A stretch of DNA of 64,000 bases from positions 3,410,001 to 3,474,000 of the forward strand of contig NZ_JAGYHC010000001.1 in the NCBI RefSeq assembly GCF_019837165.1, in the 5' to 3' direction. Below are positions 43,353-52,340 of the stretch, piece after piece. The stretch is from Virgibacillus sp. NKC19-3 (GTDB taxonomy: Bacteria > Bacillota > Bacilli > Bacillales > Amphibacillaceae). The translations under genes were made by a program, and so were the position numbers. Position 1 is the stretch's first letter, and each line of letters starts with the position of its first letter. Under the pieces are notes generated by a model. That model did no database searches and was not told the DNA's origin. It saw nothing but the letters and a program-made list of their open reading frames with translations.

Positions 43353-44705
43353 TCATCCCCCCAATTCAACACCCAAAACTTCAGCCATTATTTTCGGCAA
43401 ATCAGTGTTATCCAGATGGCCGGTAAAATCAGCAGCTTGTGGGCCGTATGCATAGACCGGAATATTCACGCCGGTGTGATTGGTACTTGTCCAGCCGATG
43501 GATGCTCTATCACTAATTACTTGATTGAATGCTGATGCAGCATCATCTGCATTACGAATGGTTTGAATTTCAGATTCGGACAGTTCGAAGTCTGTATATG
43601 TTCCAATAACTTCATTAATATTGGAACGATCAGAATTTAATGCGGATGCCATATGATCACCGGTTGCCGTGACATTTTTAAGAACGGATGGATCGACATT
43701 CATCTCCGGATTTTCACCCATACCGACCGTCATTCCACCTGTTTCATGGTCACCACCGACAACTACGAGTGTCTCCCTATCTTCTTCCGCAAAGGCGATG
43801 GCTTCTTCCACGGCAGCTTCAAAGGCTGCTATATCCTGCATGGCCCACGCTGCATCATTGGCATGGCCGGCCCAATCAATCTGGCTACCTTCCACCATTA
43901 GGAAAAATCCATCTTCCCCTTCTTCCAGACTACCAATGGCACTTTCTGTCATATCAGCAAGACTTGGCTCTTTTGTTTCATCGCGGTGCATTTCAGGTGC
44001 AAGCGCATCATCTGCAAATAGGCCGAGTAATTTTTCCCCTGCTTCTATATCAATTTCTGCGTCTTGCAATGCATCCCGTGTTTCCACAAATGCATAGTTT
44101 TGATCGCTCGCTTGGTCGATCAAATGATTCGATTCCTGATTGCCACCTTCCGACCCGGGCAAGAAATTATTTTTTCCACCACCCAGTAGTACATCTACTT
44201 CATTTTCCAGTAGTTGTGGCGCAATCGCTGTCTCATTATTTCGATCCTTGACATGGGAGGCAAAAGAGGCCGGCGTCGCATGCGTAATGGTAGATGTTGC
44301 TACTAATCCAGCTGCCATCCCGGACTCCTGAGAGGCTTCTAAAATTGTCTCCAGTTCCCTTTCTTCTGGATCCAGACCGATCACGCCATTATTTGTCTTG
44401 TATCCTGTAGCCATTGCCGTTCCCGCAGCTGCAGAATCCGTGATGCTAGAATCAGCGGAATGAGTAGTATACATTCCTTTCATATGCTCATCCCATACCA
44501 CATCTTCTTCTTTGTACAAGCGATAATTAGTGGCATAGTCGGCATTAAAGCCATCCGGAATCATGTAAATGATATTTTTTACCTTTTGATTTTCGTTGTC
44601 ATTTCCAGGTTCACTTGGTTGTCCAGACCCAACCCAACCCGGTAACCACGCAATCGTAAATAAAAATCCCGCACTCAACACAACAACGCCAACTTTTTTC
44701 AACAT
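43353..44705 (-). CDS. Alkaline phosphatase
   Basis: A 450-residue secreted phosphomonoesterase that releases phosphate outside the membrane. The N-terminal signal segment (residues 1-26) is followed by MIPDGFN (metal Asp), TDSAAAGTAMATGYK with the catalytic serine, EGSQIDWAGHAND and VVGGDHETGG, the zinc and magnesium sites, and NHTGVNIPVYAYGP near the end. It resembles B. subtilis PhoA/PhoB. A PhoP-type box lies about 50-90 bp upstream of ATG 44705, so induction by phosphate starvation is likely. Confidence 0.95.
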   Translation of the reverse strand: MLKKVGVVVLSAGFLFTIAWLPGWVGSGQPSEPGNDNENQKVKNIIYMIPDGFNADYATNYRLYKEEDVVWDEHMKGMYTTHSADSSITDSAAAGTAMATGYKTNNGVIGLDPEERELETILEASQESGMAAGLVATSTITHATPASFASHVKDRNNETAIAPQLLENEVDVLLGGGKNNFLPGSEGGNQESNHLIDQASDQNYAFVETRDALQDAEIDIEAGEKLLGLFADDALAPEMHRDETKEPSLADMTESAIGSLEEGEDGFFLMVEGSQIDWAGHANDAAWAMQDIAAFEAAVEEAIAFAEEDRETLVVVGGDHETGGMTVGMGENPEMNVDPSVLKNVTATGDHMASALNSDRSNINEVIGTYTDFELSESEIQTIRNADDAASAFNQVISDRASIGWTSTNHTGVNIPVYAYGPQAADFTGHLDNTDLPKIMAEVLGVELGG

Positions 44706-44753
44706 CCAATCTCTCCCATCTATTATTGATACAAGACAAGGATAACGTATGAA

Positions 44754-44792
44754 TGTGAAAGAGAAGTTAATAGAAAGTTAATTGTTTATTGA
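44754..44792 (-). promoter_or_regulatory. PhoP box upstream of alkaline phosphatase
   Basis: On the minus strand TCAATA, TTAACT, TTAACT and TTCACA follow at exact 11-bp intervals (starts 44792, 44781, 44770, 44759). This is the direct-repeat layout of B. subtilis PhoP sites (TT-A-CA hexamers with 5-bp spacers). Its place upstream of an alkaline phosphatase supports function. Confidence 0.75.
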
Positions 44793-44892
44793 TTTTCACC
44801 ATTACTTGGGAGAGGAACTACTTCATACTGAAATTTGTATAAATTAAGATGTGGCTTCCTTTTCGTGATGGTATCCGTCGTTTGGACGCATG

Positions 44893-45039
44893 CTCTCCCA
44901 TTTCAGTGCGGCGCTCTCCCGATTTGAACGCATGCTTTCCCATTTCAGTGCGATGCTCTCCCGATTCAGTGCGGCGCTTTCCCGGTTTGAACGCACGCTC
45001 TCCCGATCCAGTGCGACGTTCTCCCGGTTGAATGTCTTC
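44893..45039 (+). repeat. 21-bp tandem repeat array C (7 units)
   Basis: Seven 21-bp units, mostly alternating CTCTCCCATTTCAGTGCG and CTCTCCCGATTTGAACGC types (42-bp higher-order period). The array lies between two divergent genes, with the C-rich strand on top. The rest of 44706-45116 holds the Pho box and the upstream region of the next gene. Confidence 0.92.
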
Positions 45040-45116
45040 CTCCCGATATCCTACATCCCTATTCACTTTTTGCTAAATAAATGTATAATAATGGATACGG
45101 AAGGAGGTGAGTGGAA

Positions 45117-46022
45117 ATGTACTGTTCCAATTGTGGAGAAGAAGTCGATCCAAATGCTCATATTTGCCCGTATTGCAGTCACCCATTACAGGACAATCAG
45201 GCAGCAGCGGTTGATACCGATAATTCGGAGGAAGTGACTTTCGAGGAAGACATGCAGCTATTTGTCGGACGTAATCATGCGTTTTATGATAAGAAATGGA
45301 AGAAAGCAGAAGAAAAAAATGGAGTTTCCTTTAATTTTGCCGCATTCTTTTTATCAGCCCTTTGGCTTGGTTATAGAAAGATGTATAAGCTCGTTCTTTA
45401 CATGGCACTTCTATTTTTAGCTATTGATCTCATATTATATTTTATTGGATATGAATATGAATTTGCACGTGTAGACCCAATTGATCAAGGCATCAACATA
45501 GGTGTTGCTGTAACGCTTGGCATTTATGGTAATTATTTATATAAAAAGGAAGCCGAAAAACGCGTTCAAACGATCCGAAATACCACGACCACAACCGATG
45601 AGAAGGAAAAACAATTACAGAACAAAGGCGGGAAGGTCTGGTATGGCCCCCTACTTGCAGCACTGATTTTAATAGGTGTTTATGTCGTGCCAGCCAGTTT
45701 TTTACCTGTAAATTTCAACGTGGTTGATGAAGTCCGGTATAGCTCATTTTATGAATATCCTGACGTTGAAATTGGCGTTATGTTCGATTCTATTTTCGAT
45801 AATGGGGAGTGGGATCATGTGGAAGATAACGACACCTATGACATCGTGGAATACACTGGCGTTGATTCCCAAAATGATGACATAGCCATTCAATTTCAAA
45901 GCTATCCGGATAGCGAGGAATTCGAAGTGTTTGCAGTCACCATTGATGGTATGGAATTAGATGTATTCGACATCAATTTATTCCTGGAAGATATATTCAA
46001 CGAATATGATAACGTTTATTAA
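45117..46022 (+). CDS. Zinc-ribbon membrane protein (DUF2628-like)
   Basis: About 301 residues. An N-terminal double-CxxC zinc ribbon (CSNCGEEVDPNAHICPYC) is followed by a DUF2628-like segment with NFAAFFLSALWLGYRKMYK and membrane helices near residues 95-115 and 125-145. A further helix (GPLLAALILIGVYVVPASF) leads to an acidic external C-terminal domain of about 90 residues. Function unknown; similar proteins are thought to be envelope-associated. GTG 45111 is in frame but too close to GGAGG, so ATG 45117 is chosen. Confidence 0.75.
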   Translation: MYCSNCGEEVDPNAHICPYCSHPLQDNQAAAVDTDNSEEVTFEEDMQLFVGRNHAFYDKKWKKAEEKNGVSFNFAAFFLSALWLGYRKMYKLVLYMALLFLAIDLILYFIGYEYEFARVDPIDQGINIGVAVTLGIYGNYLYKKEAEKRVQTIRNTTTTTDEKEKQLQNKGGKVWYGPLLAALILIGVYVVPASFLPVNFNVVDEVRYSSFYEYPDVEIGVMFDSIFDNGEWDHVEDNDTYDIVEYTGVDSQNDDIAIQFQSYPDSEEFEVFAVTIDGMELDVFDINLFLEDIFNEYDNVY

Positions 46023-46025
46023 GGA

Positions 46026-46060
46026 TAAAATCTCCTGCTAATTGCCAGCAGGAGATTTTA
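46026..46060 (+). terminator. Rho-independent terminator after the zinc-ribbon gene
   Basis: AAAATCTCCTGCT and AGCAGGAGATTTT pair perfectly around AATTGCC, starting 4 bp after the stop codon. A- and T-runs on both sides would let it act in both directions. Confidence 0.85.
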
Positions 46061-46114
46061 TGGTTTATTTCTAGTAAAATGAAGGAAAAGACAGGATAGA
46101 AAGGATGAGTTCAT

Positions 46115-46510
46115 TTGGAAAAAATATTTCACGTGAAAACAAACCATCACTCCGAAATGACCGATATTACATCAACCATTGAAAATTGGATCAAACAGGA
46201 AGGCATTCGTGACGGCGTTTTAATCGTTTCTTCCCAGCATACCACTGCAGGCATCACCGTTAATGAAAACGCCGACCCTGATGTGAAAACAGATATGCTT
46301 ATGCGGCTTGATGAAGTATATCCATGGCATCACGCAAAGGATAAACACGGGGAAGGAAACACAGCCGCCCACCTGAAAACAAGTACAGTAGGACATGCCC
46401 AAACGCTCGTTATATCTAGTGGCAAGTTAGTACTCGGTACATGGCAAGGTGTCTATTTTTGCGAGTTTGACGGACCACGGAATCGAAAGTTTCATGTGAA
46501 GATGATGTAA
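46115..46510 (+). CDS. YjbQ-family protein (UPF0047, secondary thiamine-phosphate synthase enzyme)
   Basis: A 131-residue single-domain protein covering the whole YjbQ family: [17 protein letters not shown], then [18 protein letters not shown] and [16 protein letters not shown]. Members have weak thiamine-phosphate synthase activity, but the physiological role is unclear. Conserved histidines and acidic residues could bind a metal or phosphate. The start is TTG 46115 behind AAAGGATGAG. It appears to be transcribed alone. Confidence 0.9.
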   Translation: MEKIFHVKTNHHSEMTDITSTIENWIKQEGIRDGVLIVSSQHTTAGITVNENADPDVKTDMLMRLDEVYPWHHAKDKHGEGNTAAHLKTSTVGHAQTLVISSGKLVLGTWQGVYFCEFDGPRNRKFHVKMM

Positions 46511-46567
46511 GAATGCTCTAGCTCAAGATGGGCGTTTCGTTTCGGGATTGGTTTCCTAAGAGAGCTC

Positions 46568-46800
46568 TCTCTCATTTCGGAATGCTCTCTCCCGATTTGG
46601 AGGGCTCTCTCCTGATTTGGAGAGTTATCTCCCGTTTCGGAGTGCTCTCTCCCGATTTGAAATTCTGTCTCCCGCTTCGAAATACTCTCTCCCGATTTGA
46701 AATTCTATCTCCCGCTTCGGAGTGCTCTCTCCCGTTTCAACCTACTACTCTCCCAATTTGAATCATCACTCTCCCGATTTTGGATTGCTGTCTCCCGTTT
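46568..46800 (+). repeat. 20-21-bp tandem repeat array D (about 12 units)
   Basis: TCTCCCG cores occur every 20 bp from 46588 to 46728 and every 21 bp from 46749 to 46791. Units alternate GATTTGAAATTC and GCTTCGGAGTGC types. It lies between two co-directional plus-strand genes. This is the only array with a 20-bp stretch. It reads as a repeat, not as coding sequence. Confidence 0.9.
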
Positions 46801-47148
46801 AACCGATTGGATAATCCTCATGGGCTGCTTCAGTTTTTCATCCCCCACAATGATGAAGGTAATTTCACGATAAGAAATGGTGCATGTTTCGAGAATGAGC
46901 AATATGACCGTTTTTGCACGGTATGTTTGAGGCAATCGTAAATTACCTGTCGTTTACGACTTTTTTCCAGCGTATCCGAATATTATTGTTTTTCCATATA
47001 ATAGACTATGTATCAGCAGCCCGAATACGTTGCCGATTGCAGAGATAACGATATAGATAGATGGCTGCATATGCGAAGAAAGCGATTGCTTTTTGATTGA
47101 TTATGACTGTTTTCGATGTTATTATAATGGTATTGGAGGGTTGATGCG
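46801..47148. other. Upstream region of the fructose operon
   Basis: No gene is supported. A hairpin CGTAAA...TTTACG lies near 46936-46957. A TATAAT at 47125-47130 precedes GGAGGG and the fruR start; its -35 is not clear. A short minus-strand open frame reaching into array D lacks an RBS. Confidence 0.4.
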
Positions 47149-47931
47149 ATGTTAACAGAAGAGCGACATGCATTTATTTTACAAATATTGAAGCGAAATG
47201 GAATCGTGAAATCACAGGATTTAATGAATCAACTTGAATGTTCAGAGTCAACAATTAGAAGGGATCTGAGGCAGCTGGAAGAGACGGGAGATCTCAAACG
47301 AATCCATGGCGGAGCTAAACGAATCTATCAGCTGGATGAAGAATTACCTACTTCTGAAAAATCATTCAAAAACATTCAGGAGAAGCAAATAATTGGAAAA
47401 AGGGCGACATCGCTCATTCAAGAAAACGATGTCATCTTCATGGATGCCGGAACCACAACTCTTGCTATGGTTCCCTATTTACAAGGAAAATCTATTACAG
47501 TCGTGACAAATGGGATACAGCATGCTTCCCTCCTTGCTGAGCAACAAATTGAGACCTTTCTGATCGGAGGAAAGATCAAGCATTCCACAAAAGCGATCAT
47601 TGGTTCCGTTAGCTTGAATGAATTGAAAAACTATCGATTTAACCGCGTATTTTTGGGTATGAATGGCATTGATCCGGAATTTGGATGCACCACCCCTGAC
47701 CCGGAGGAGGCAGCTTTAAAGCAAAGGGCACATGAGCAGGCTGCTGTCACTTATCTCCTAGCGGATCAATCCAAATGGAATAAAGTCAGTTTCGCTAAAG
47801 TTTGTGACATGGAGGAAGTAACCATTATAACAAACAACATACCCGAAAATCTGCAGTACAATAAGGAAAAAGCAACCATTTTGGAGGCGCGTAACCATGA
47901 TTTATACCATAACACTGAACCCTTCCATTGA
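47149..47931 (+). CDS. fruR: DeoR-family fructose operon repressor
   Basis: A 260-residue repressor. The N-terminal DeoR helix-turn-helix (VKSQDLMNQLECSESTIRRDL) is followed by a sugar-phosphate sensing domain with DAGTTTLAMVPYL. It should repress fruRKA and be released by fructose-1-phosphate. It is first in the operon and overlaps fruK by 35 bp in another frame, so translation is coupled. GGAGGG precedes ATG 47149. Confidence 0.93.
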   Translation: MLTEERHAFILQILKRNGIVKSQDLMNQLECSESTIRRDLRQLEETGDLKRIHGGAKRIYQLDEELPTSEKSFKNIQEKQIIGKRATSLIQENDVIFMDAGTTTLAMVPYLQGKSITVVTNGIQHASLLAEQQIETFLIGGKIKHSTKAIIGSVSLNELKNYRFNRVFLGMNGIDPEFGCTTPDPEEAALKQRAHEQAAVTYLLADQSKWNKVSFAKVCDMEEVTIITNNIPENLQYNKEKATILEARNHDLYHNTEPFH

Positions 47932-48850
47932 TTATGTGATTCAAATTGACCAATTGAAGCTTGGCAGTTTGAATAAAATGGATAATGAAGCAAAATTTCC
48001 CGGGGGAAAAGGGATTAATGTTTCCAGAGTGCTTGATAGACTTCACTATACAAACACAGCACTAGGATTTCTTGGCGGATTTACCGGGGACTATATAGCA
48101 GAACAACTGCAGCAACAAGCAATCAACTCCGATTTCATTTCTATTAAAGGAGAAACAAGGGTCAATATTAAACTCAAATCGGACCAAGAAACGGAAATCA
48201 ACAGTCATGGGCCGGATATACTGCCCGAAGAAACGGAAAAATTGCTGCAGCAACTTCAAAAAGTAACGAAACAAGATACGGTTGTTTTATCCGGGAGCAC
48301 CCCGCCATCGTTACCAACAGATTACTATGAAAAACTGGTTGAGGAAATTGTCCATGCAGGAGGTGCGTTTGTTGTTGATACAACAGGAGATTCGTTAACA
48401 TCTGTATTACCTTATGGACCGCTCTTGGTCAAACCGAATCTGGAGGAATTGGGAGAATTATTTCATGTGACCCTAAACAGCCGGGATGAGGTTATCCACT
48501 ATGGAAAAAAACTAGTAGATCTTGGCGCTAAACATGCGATTGTTTCCATGGCTGGTGACGGAGCATTGTTGTTTACAAAAGAAGGAATTTTTCAAGGTAA
48601 TAGTCCAGAAGGAGACGTTAAAAATTCAGTAGGCGCGGGCGACTCTATGATCGCGGGATTCACCGGGACGTATAACAAGACGAAAGATGCACTAGAAGCG
48701 TTCCGTATGGCCCTTGCGGCAGGTAGTGCTACAGCCTTTTCCACCGATTTGGCAACAGGTGCTTACATTCAGGAATTACGAAAGCAAATAAGTCTCACCC
48801 AAATTGCAGAAATGGATAAAAGAAAGGATGAAAACCATGAGGATCATTGA
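47897..48850 (+). CDS. fruK: 1-phosphofructokinase
   Basis: A 317-residue PfkB-family kinase that converts fructose-1-phosphate to fructose-1,6-bisphosphate. Seen are NPSIDYVIQID, the substrate-binding PGGKGINVSRVL, and the ATP/anion-hole motif GAGDSMIAGF with its catalytic aspartate near residue 248. It lies between the repressor and the PTS transporter and overlaps both, the standard fruRKA layout of Bacillus. GGAGGCG lies before ATG 47897. Confidence 0.96.
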   Translation: MIYTITLNPSIDYVIQIDQLKLGSLNKMDNEAKFPGGKGINVSRVLDRLHYTNTALGFLGGFTGDYIAEQLQQQAINSDFISIKGETRVNIKLKSDQETEINSHGPDILPEETEKLLQQLQKVTKQDTVVLSGSTPPSLPTDYYEKLVEEIVHAGGAFVVDTTGDSLTSVLPYGPLLVKPNLEELGELFHVTLNSRDEVIHYGKKLVDLGAKHAIVSMAGDGALLFTKEGIFQGNSPEGDVKNSVGAGDSMIAGFTGTYNKTKDALEAFRMALAAGSATAFSTDLATGAYIQELRKQISLTQIAEMDKRKDENHEDH

Positions 48851-50714
48851 TTTACTTCGAAAAGATATCATGATCATGGATTTGAAGGCACGGGACAAGT
48901 CATCTGCAATCGATGAAATGGTATCACGTCTTGAGGAGAAGCAAGCAGTCAATGACGCCGGGATATTAAAAGAAGAAATTATCAAACGGGAGGAGCAAAC
49001 ATCCACCGGTTTGGGTGACGGGATCGCCATGCCACATGCAAAGACAGATGCGGTTAAAGAGCCGGTGGTGCTGTTTGCAAAAAGTACAAATGGCGTCGAC
49101 TATGAAGCACTTGACGGACAGCCATCGTATTTATTTTTTATGATAGCAGTCCCAGATGGCGCCAATGATACGCACTTGCAAACGTTGGCCACCCTTTCCA
49201 GAATGCTTATTGATCAAACGTTTGTTGAACAACTTAAGCAGGCTGCTACAGCGGATGAAGTGCAGGCGCTTTTTCAAAAGGAAGAAGCAGAACGGGAAGC
49301 GGCGGAAAACCAGCAAGAAGACGGAAATGAGGAAACAGAAAAACCATTTGTGGTAGCAGTCACTGCATGTCCCACAGGAATTGCCCATACCTATATGGCA
49401 GAAGATGCATTAAAGAAAAAAGCTGCAGAAATGGATGTTGATATTCGCGTGGAGACGAATGGATCAGATGGGACGAAAAACACCTTGACCACGGATGAAA
49501 TCAACAAAGCGGTTGGCGTGATCATTGCCGCTGACAAGAATGTGGAAATGGCCCGTTTTGACCAAAAGCCAGTCGTGGAAGGTCCGGTCAGTGATGGGAT
49601 TAATAAAGCGGAGGAATTAATTACAAAAGCGGCTAATCAGGATGCGCGCATTTTCCATGCGGAAGAGACAGACACTGAAGCGAACGATGAAGCTAAACAA
49701 TCTGGTTCTGTTTGGAGGAAAATTTATAAAGATTTAATGAACGGCGTCTCTTACATGCTCCCATTTGTTGTGGGTGGCGGTATTTTGATGGCTATTTCCT
49801 TCTTATTTGAGGGTTTTCTTGGAGAAGAATCAGAACTCTTTGCGTTCTTTAATACAGTTGGTGACAATGCATTCAACTATCTGATTCCGATACTCGCTGG
49901 TTTCATTGCAATGAGTATTGCCGATAGACCTGGTTTAATGCCTGGTATGGTCGGCGGTCTGATGGCGGTTAACAGCGACGCTGGTTTTCTAGGCGGACTG
50001 GTTGCCGGTTTCCTGGCTGGTTATCTAGTTATTTTTGTAAAATGGATGTTCCGCGGATTACCAAAATCCCTAAATGGGCTAAAATCCATTTTGATTTATC
50101 CGGTAATAGGTTTATTTTTAATTGGAATATCCATGTATGTAGTTATCGGCCCTGTCTTTTCGACAATTAACACGGCAATGATGACCTTTCTTGAAAATCT
50201 TGGTACCGGGAATGCAGTGCTGGTAGGTGCGCTGCTTGGTGGCATGATGGCGATTGATATGGGTGGACCCTTTAATAAGGCTGCTTACACCTTTTCGATT
50301 GGCATGTTTACGGATACGGGAGACGGTAGTTTGATGGCTGCAGTTATGATCGGCGGTATGATTCCTCCGATTGCGATTGCGCTGGCAACGACCTTCTTTA
50401 AGCATAAATTTACGGAAGAGGAGCGGCAATCAGGGTTAACCAATTATATCATGGGACTATCTTTCATCACAGAAGGTGCAATCCCATTTGCAGCCGCTGA
50501 TCCGGTTCGCGTAATTGGTTCATCCGTACTGGGTACCGTAATTGCAGGTGGCTTAACACAGCTTTGGAGCAGTACGATACCAGCCCCCCACGGCGGTATT
50601 TTCGTTATTGGACTTGACGGAATCACCTCTGCCCTGTACTTCCTGCTAGCACTTCTCATCGGCTCAGTCATATCCGGTATCACACTCGGCCTATGGAAGA
50701 AACCTAAAAATTAA
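48837..50714 (+). CDS. fruA: PTS fructose transporter subunit EIIABC
   Basis: About 625 residues, with three PTS domains in the order EIIA, EIIB, EIIC. EIIA (residues 1-145) has the phosphorylated histidine in GIAMPHAKTD. EIIB (about 165-265) has the active cysteine in VTACPTGIAHTYMAE. EIIC (from about 300) has some eight to ten membrane helices. It imports fructose as fructose-1-phosphate for FruK. The frame is open from 48804, but ATG 48837 lies after AAAGGATG and overlaps fruK by 14 bp. Confidence 0.95.
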   Translation: MRIIDLLRKDIMIMDLKARDKSSAIDEMVSRLEEKQAVNDAGILKEEIIKREEQTSTGLGDGIAMPHAKTDAVKEPVVLFAKSTNGVDYEALDGQPSYLFFMIAVPDGANDTHLQTLATLSRMLIDQTFVEQLKQAATADEVQALFQKEEAEREAAENQQEDGNEETEKPFVVAVTACPTGIAHTYMAEDALKKKAAEMDVDIRVETNGSDGTKNTLTTDEINKAVGVIIAADKNVEMARFDQKPVVEGPVSDGINKAEELITKAANQDARIFHAEETDTEANDEAKQSGSVWRKIYKDLMNGVSYMLPFVVGGGILMAISFLFEGFLGEESELFAFFNTVGDNAFNYLIPILAGFIAMSIADRPGLMPGMVGGLMAVNSDAGFLGGLVAGFLAGYLVIFVKWMFRGLPKSLNGLKSILIYPVIGLFLIGISMYVVIGPVFSTINTAMMTFLENLGTGNAVLVGALLGGMMAIDMGGPFNKAAYTFSIGMFTDTGDGSLMAAVMIGGMIPPIAIALATTFFKHKFTEEERQSGLTNYIMGLSFITEGAIPFAAADPVRVIGSSVLGTVIAGGLTQLWSSTIPAPHGGIFVIGLDGITSALYFLLALLIGSVISGITLGLWKKPKN

Positions 50715-50826
50715 CGGGACACGGGGACAGGTTCATTGTCCCTCCCGTCTCCTCATTCATCGGATGACAGAAACATAGTCCCCTGGGGCGTAGGACTGGG
50801 ACAGCGGACCTGTCCCCCTGTCCCAG
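50715..50826. repeat. GGGACA/TGTCCC palindromic repeats (two units)
   Basis: Unit one (50715-50748) contains GGGGACAGGTTCATTGTCCC (50723-50742), the exact reverse complement of the motif at 56971-56990 and 58262-58281. Unit two is a hairpin CTGGGACAG...CTGTCCCAG. Both lie just after fruA, in front of its terminator. Confidence 0.75.
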
Positions 50827-50827
50827 G

Positions 50828-50864
50828 GCCCGCCTCTCTCCACAGCGGGAGGCGGGCTTTTTTT
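50828..50864 (+). terminator. Rho-independent terminator of the fru operon
   Basis: GCCCGCCTC (50828-50836) pairs with GAGGCGGGC (50849-50857), followed by seven T. A strong stem. Confidence 0.9.
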
Positions 50865-50967
50865 ATATAAATTTGTGTCAATCCAGTGACAAATCAGGTA
50901 ACTTTTTGTTACAATACATATAAGAAAACCCTTTCATTTGAATGATATTGGTTAGGAGATGATCAAA

Positions 50968-51240
50968 ATGGGTGTTACCCTTATGTTTATGATGCTTGCA
51001 ACATTGACGCCATTTTTATTCCTACGTTTAAATAAAAAATTATATGCTGCCATCCAATCTGTACTGTTGATAGGAATGTGGTTCTACTTTTTCGTAGCTA
51101 TGTTCCAGACAGCTCCTGCTCCATTTTCTATTTCATGGATAATGTTTTACTTGAGTCTCATTGTTGCGGAAGTCGCTTGGATCATGTTTATCATAGACGA
51201 AGTCAAATTTATGGCACTTAGAAGAAGCAACCTGTATTAA
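50968..51240 (+). CDS. Small hypothetical membrane protein
   Basis: About 90 residues with three hydrophobic helices (VTLMFMMLATLTPFLFL, IQSVLLIGMWFYFFVAMF, WIMFYLSLIVAEVAWIMFII) and a short basic tail. I do not recognise a function; short three-helix proteins of this kind are common orphans in Bacillaceae. ATG 50959 is in frame but directly abuts AGGAG, so ATG 50968 is preferred. It is monocistronic, bounded by terminators on both sides. Confidence 0.7.
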   Translation: MGVTLMFMMLATLTPFLFLRLNKKLYAAIQSVLLIGMWFYFFVAMFQTAPAPFSISWIMFYLSLIVAEVAWIMFIIDEVKFMALRRSNLY

Positions 51241-51250
51241 ACGAAAAAGG

Positions 51251-51289
51251 CCCCCTCACTTGTTTGTTAAGAATAAGGAGGGGGGTTTT
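51251..51289. terminator. Terminator after the small membrane protein gene
   Basis: CCCCCTC (51251-51257) pairs with GAGGGGG (51278-51284), flanked by AAAAA on one side and TTTT on the other. Confidence 0.7.
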
Positions 51290-51363
51290 GATTTGATATG
51301 ATATTTTTGGTCTTTCGCTTTACATAAACCTATTAGATTTCATTGGTTCCATTCGATTCCTCA

Positions 51364-51732
51364 TCAATGGTCCCCATGGTCTTCATGCTGCTCCATTTGC
51401 TCATGCTGGTGATCTCCTTCATCGTGGTCATGATCATGCGTAAAGCCAAATGACATGGTAAATAGCGAACCTGCTACAATAATACTTGCCAGTACAGCCG
51501 CATGAAACATCATATTCCAAGGTGCATGCGTTGCTCCCGACTCGATGATGTGCATAAACATAAACAACTGAATCCCCGCCTGAATCACAGCCAGCGCCAT
51601 GATGGCGGCAATGATCCAATGATTCGGCAGATCGGAACCTAGCGCAGTCCACGCAGCTATGATGGTCAAGACAATGGATATCAGAAATCCAATGAGATGT
51701 TTTACCGGGAACTTGCTGGATTGTTTTTCCAT
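51364..51732 (-). CDS. qoxD: Quinol oxidase subunit IV
   Basis: A 122-residue membrane protein with three helices (residues about 12-32, 40-62, 72-95) and a histidine/aspartate-rich tail (HDHDHDEGDHQHEQM). The core IQLFMFMHIIESG matches the subunit IV family of heme-copper quinol oxidases. It helps assemble the oxidase. The His-rich tail could bind copper or other metal (inference). It is last in qoxABCD, one base after qoxC. Confidence 0.92.
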   Translation of the reverse strand: MEKQSSKFPVKHLIGFLISIVLTIIAAWTALGSDLPNHWIIAAIMALAVIQAGIQLFMFMHIIESGATHAPWNMMFHAAVLASIIVAGSLFTMSFGFTHDHDHDEGDHQHEQMEQHEDHGDH

Positions 51733-51733
51733 A

Positions 51734-52339
51734 TTATATCACCATCCCAATCAAATAAACACTGGTAAATATGAAAATCCAGATAACATCAAGGAAGTGC
51801 CAATACAACCCAATGATAAACACTTTTCGGCTCGTGACTGCAGTGATCCCCCGTTGCTTGAGCTGAATCAACAGGAGGATCATCCAGCCAAGCCCAAGTG
51901 CCACATGGACCCCGTGCGTACCTGCCAGTACATAAAAGGCGGACCAGAACGCACTCGATGGCAATGTTGCCCCTTCACTTACATAATGGACAAATTCATA
52001 TACCTCAAAGCCCAGAAACGTCAGACCTAATACTGCGGTGATAATCAGCCAAGTCATCAAACCTTTCACTGTTCCTTCGCGCATCCGGTGAATTCCGATA
52101 CCACACGTAAAGCTACTCGTTAAAAGAATGAACGTCATCACCAGCACAATGCCTGGCTCAAATAATTCCGCCGGTGTTGGCGCATCAGCCGTTCTGCCAA
52201 ATAGAACGGCATATGTGGCAAATAATGTTGCAAATAACGCTATTTCAGCAGCAAGGAAAATCCAGAAACCAACAATGTTCATCTGCCCCTCATGCGACCT
52301 ATATTCCAAAGGGACGGCGTTCATTTCATTTTCACTCAT
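51734..52339 (-). CDS. qoxC: Quinol oxidase subunit III
   Basis: A 201-residue subunit III with five hydrophobic helices. The family pattern GFWIFLAAEIALFATLFATY, MWLIITAVLG-like helix (TWLIITAVLGLTFLGFEVYE) and GTHGVHVALGL are clear, with the conserved glutamate of helix three. It supports stability of subunit I and proton uptake. Frame is open to 52408, but ATG 52339 lies after GAGGGGGTT. It starts one base past the qoxB stop. Confidence 0.95.
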   Translation of the reverse strand: MSENEMNAVPLEYRSHEGQMNIVGFWIFLAAEIALFATLFATYAVLFGRTADAPTPAELFEPGIVLVMTFILLTSSFTCGIGIHRMREGTVKGLMTWLIITAVLGLTFLGFEVYEFVHYVSEGATLPSSAFWSAFYVLAGTHGVHVALGLGWMILLLIQLKQRGITAVTSRKVFIIGLYWHFLDVIWIFIFTSVYLIGMVI

Positions 52340-52340
52340 G

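Noticed and set aside
43669-44251. Long plus-strand frames (142-187 codons) opposite alkaline phosphatase
   Set aside because: Shadows of the well-supported minus-strand phosphatase gene.
46705-46935. 76-codon minus-strand frame upstream of fruR
   Set aside because: Its C-terminal half is repeat array D and there is no RBS at its start.
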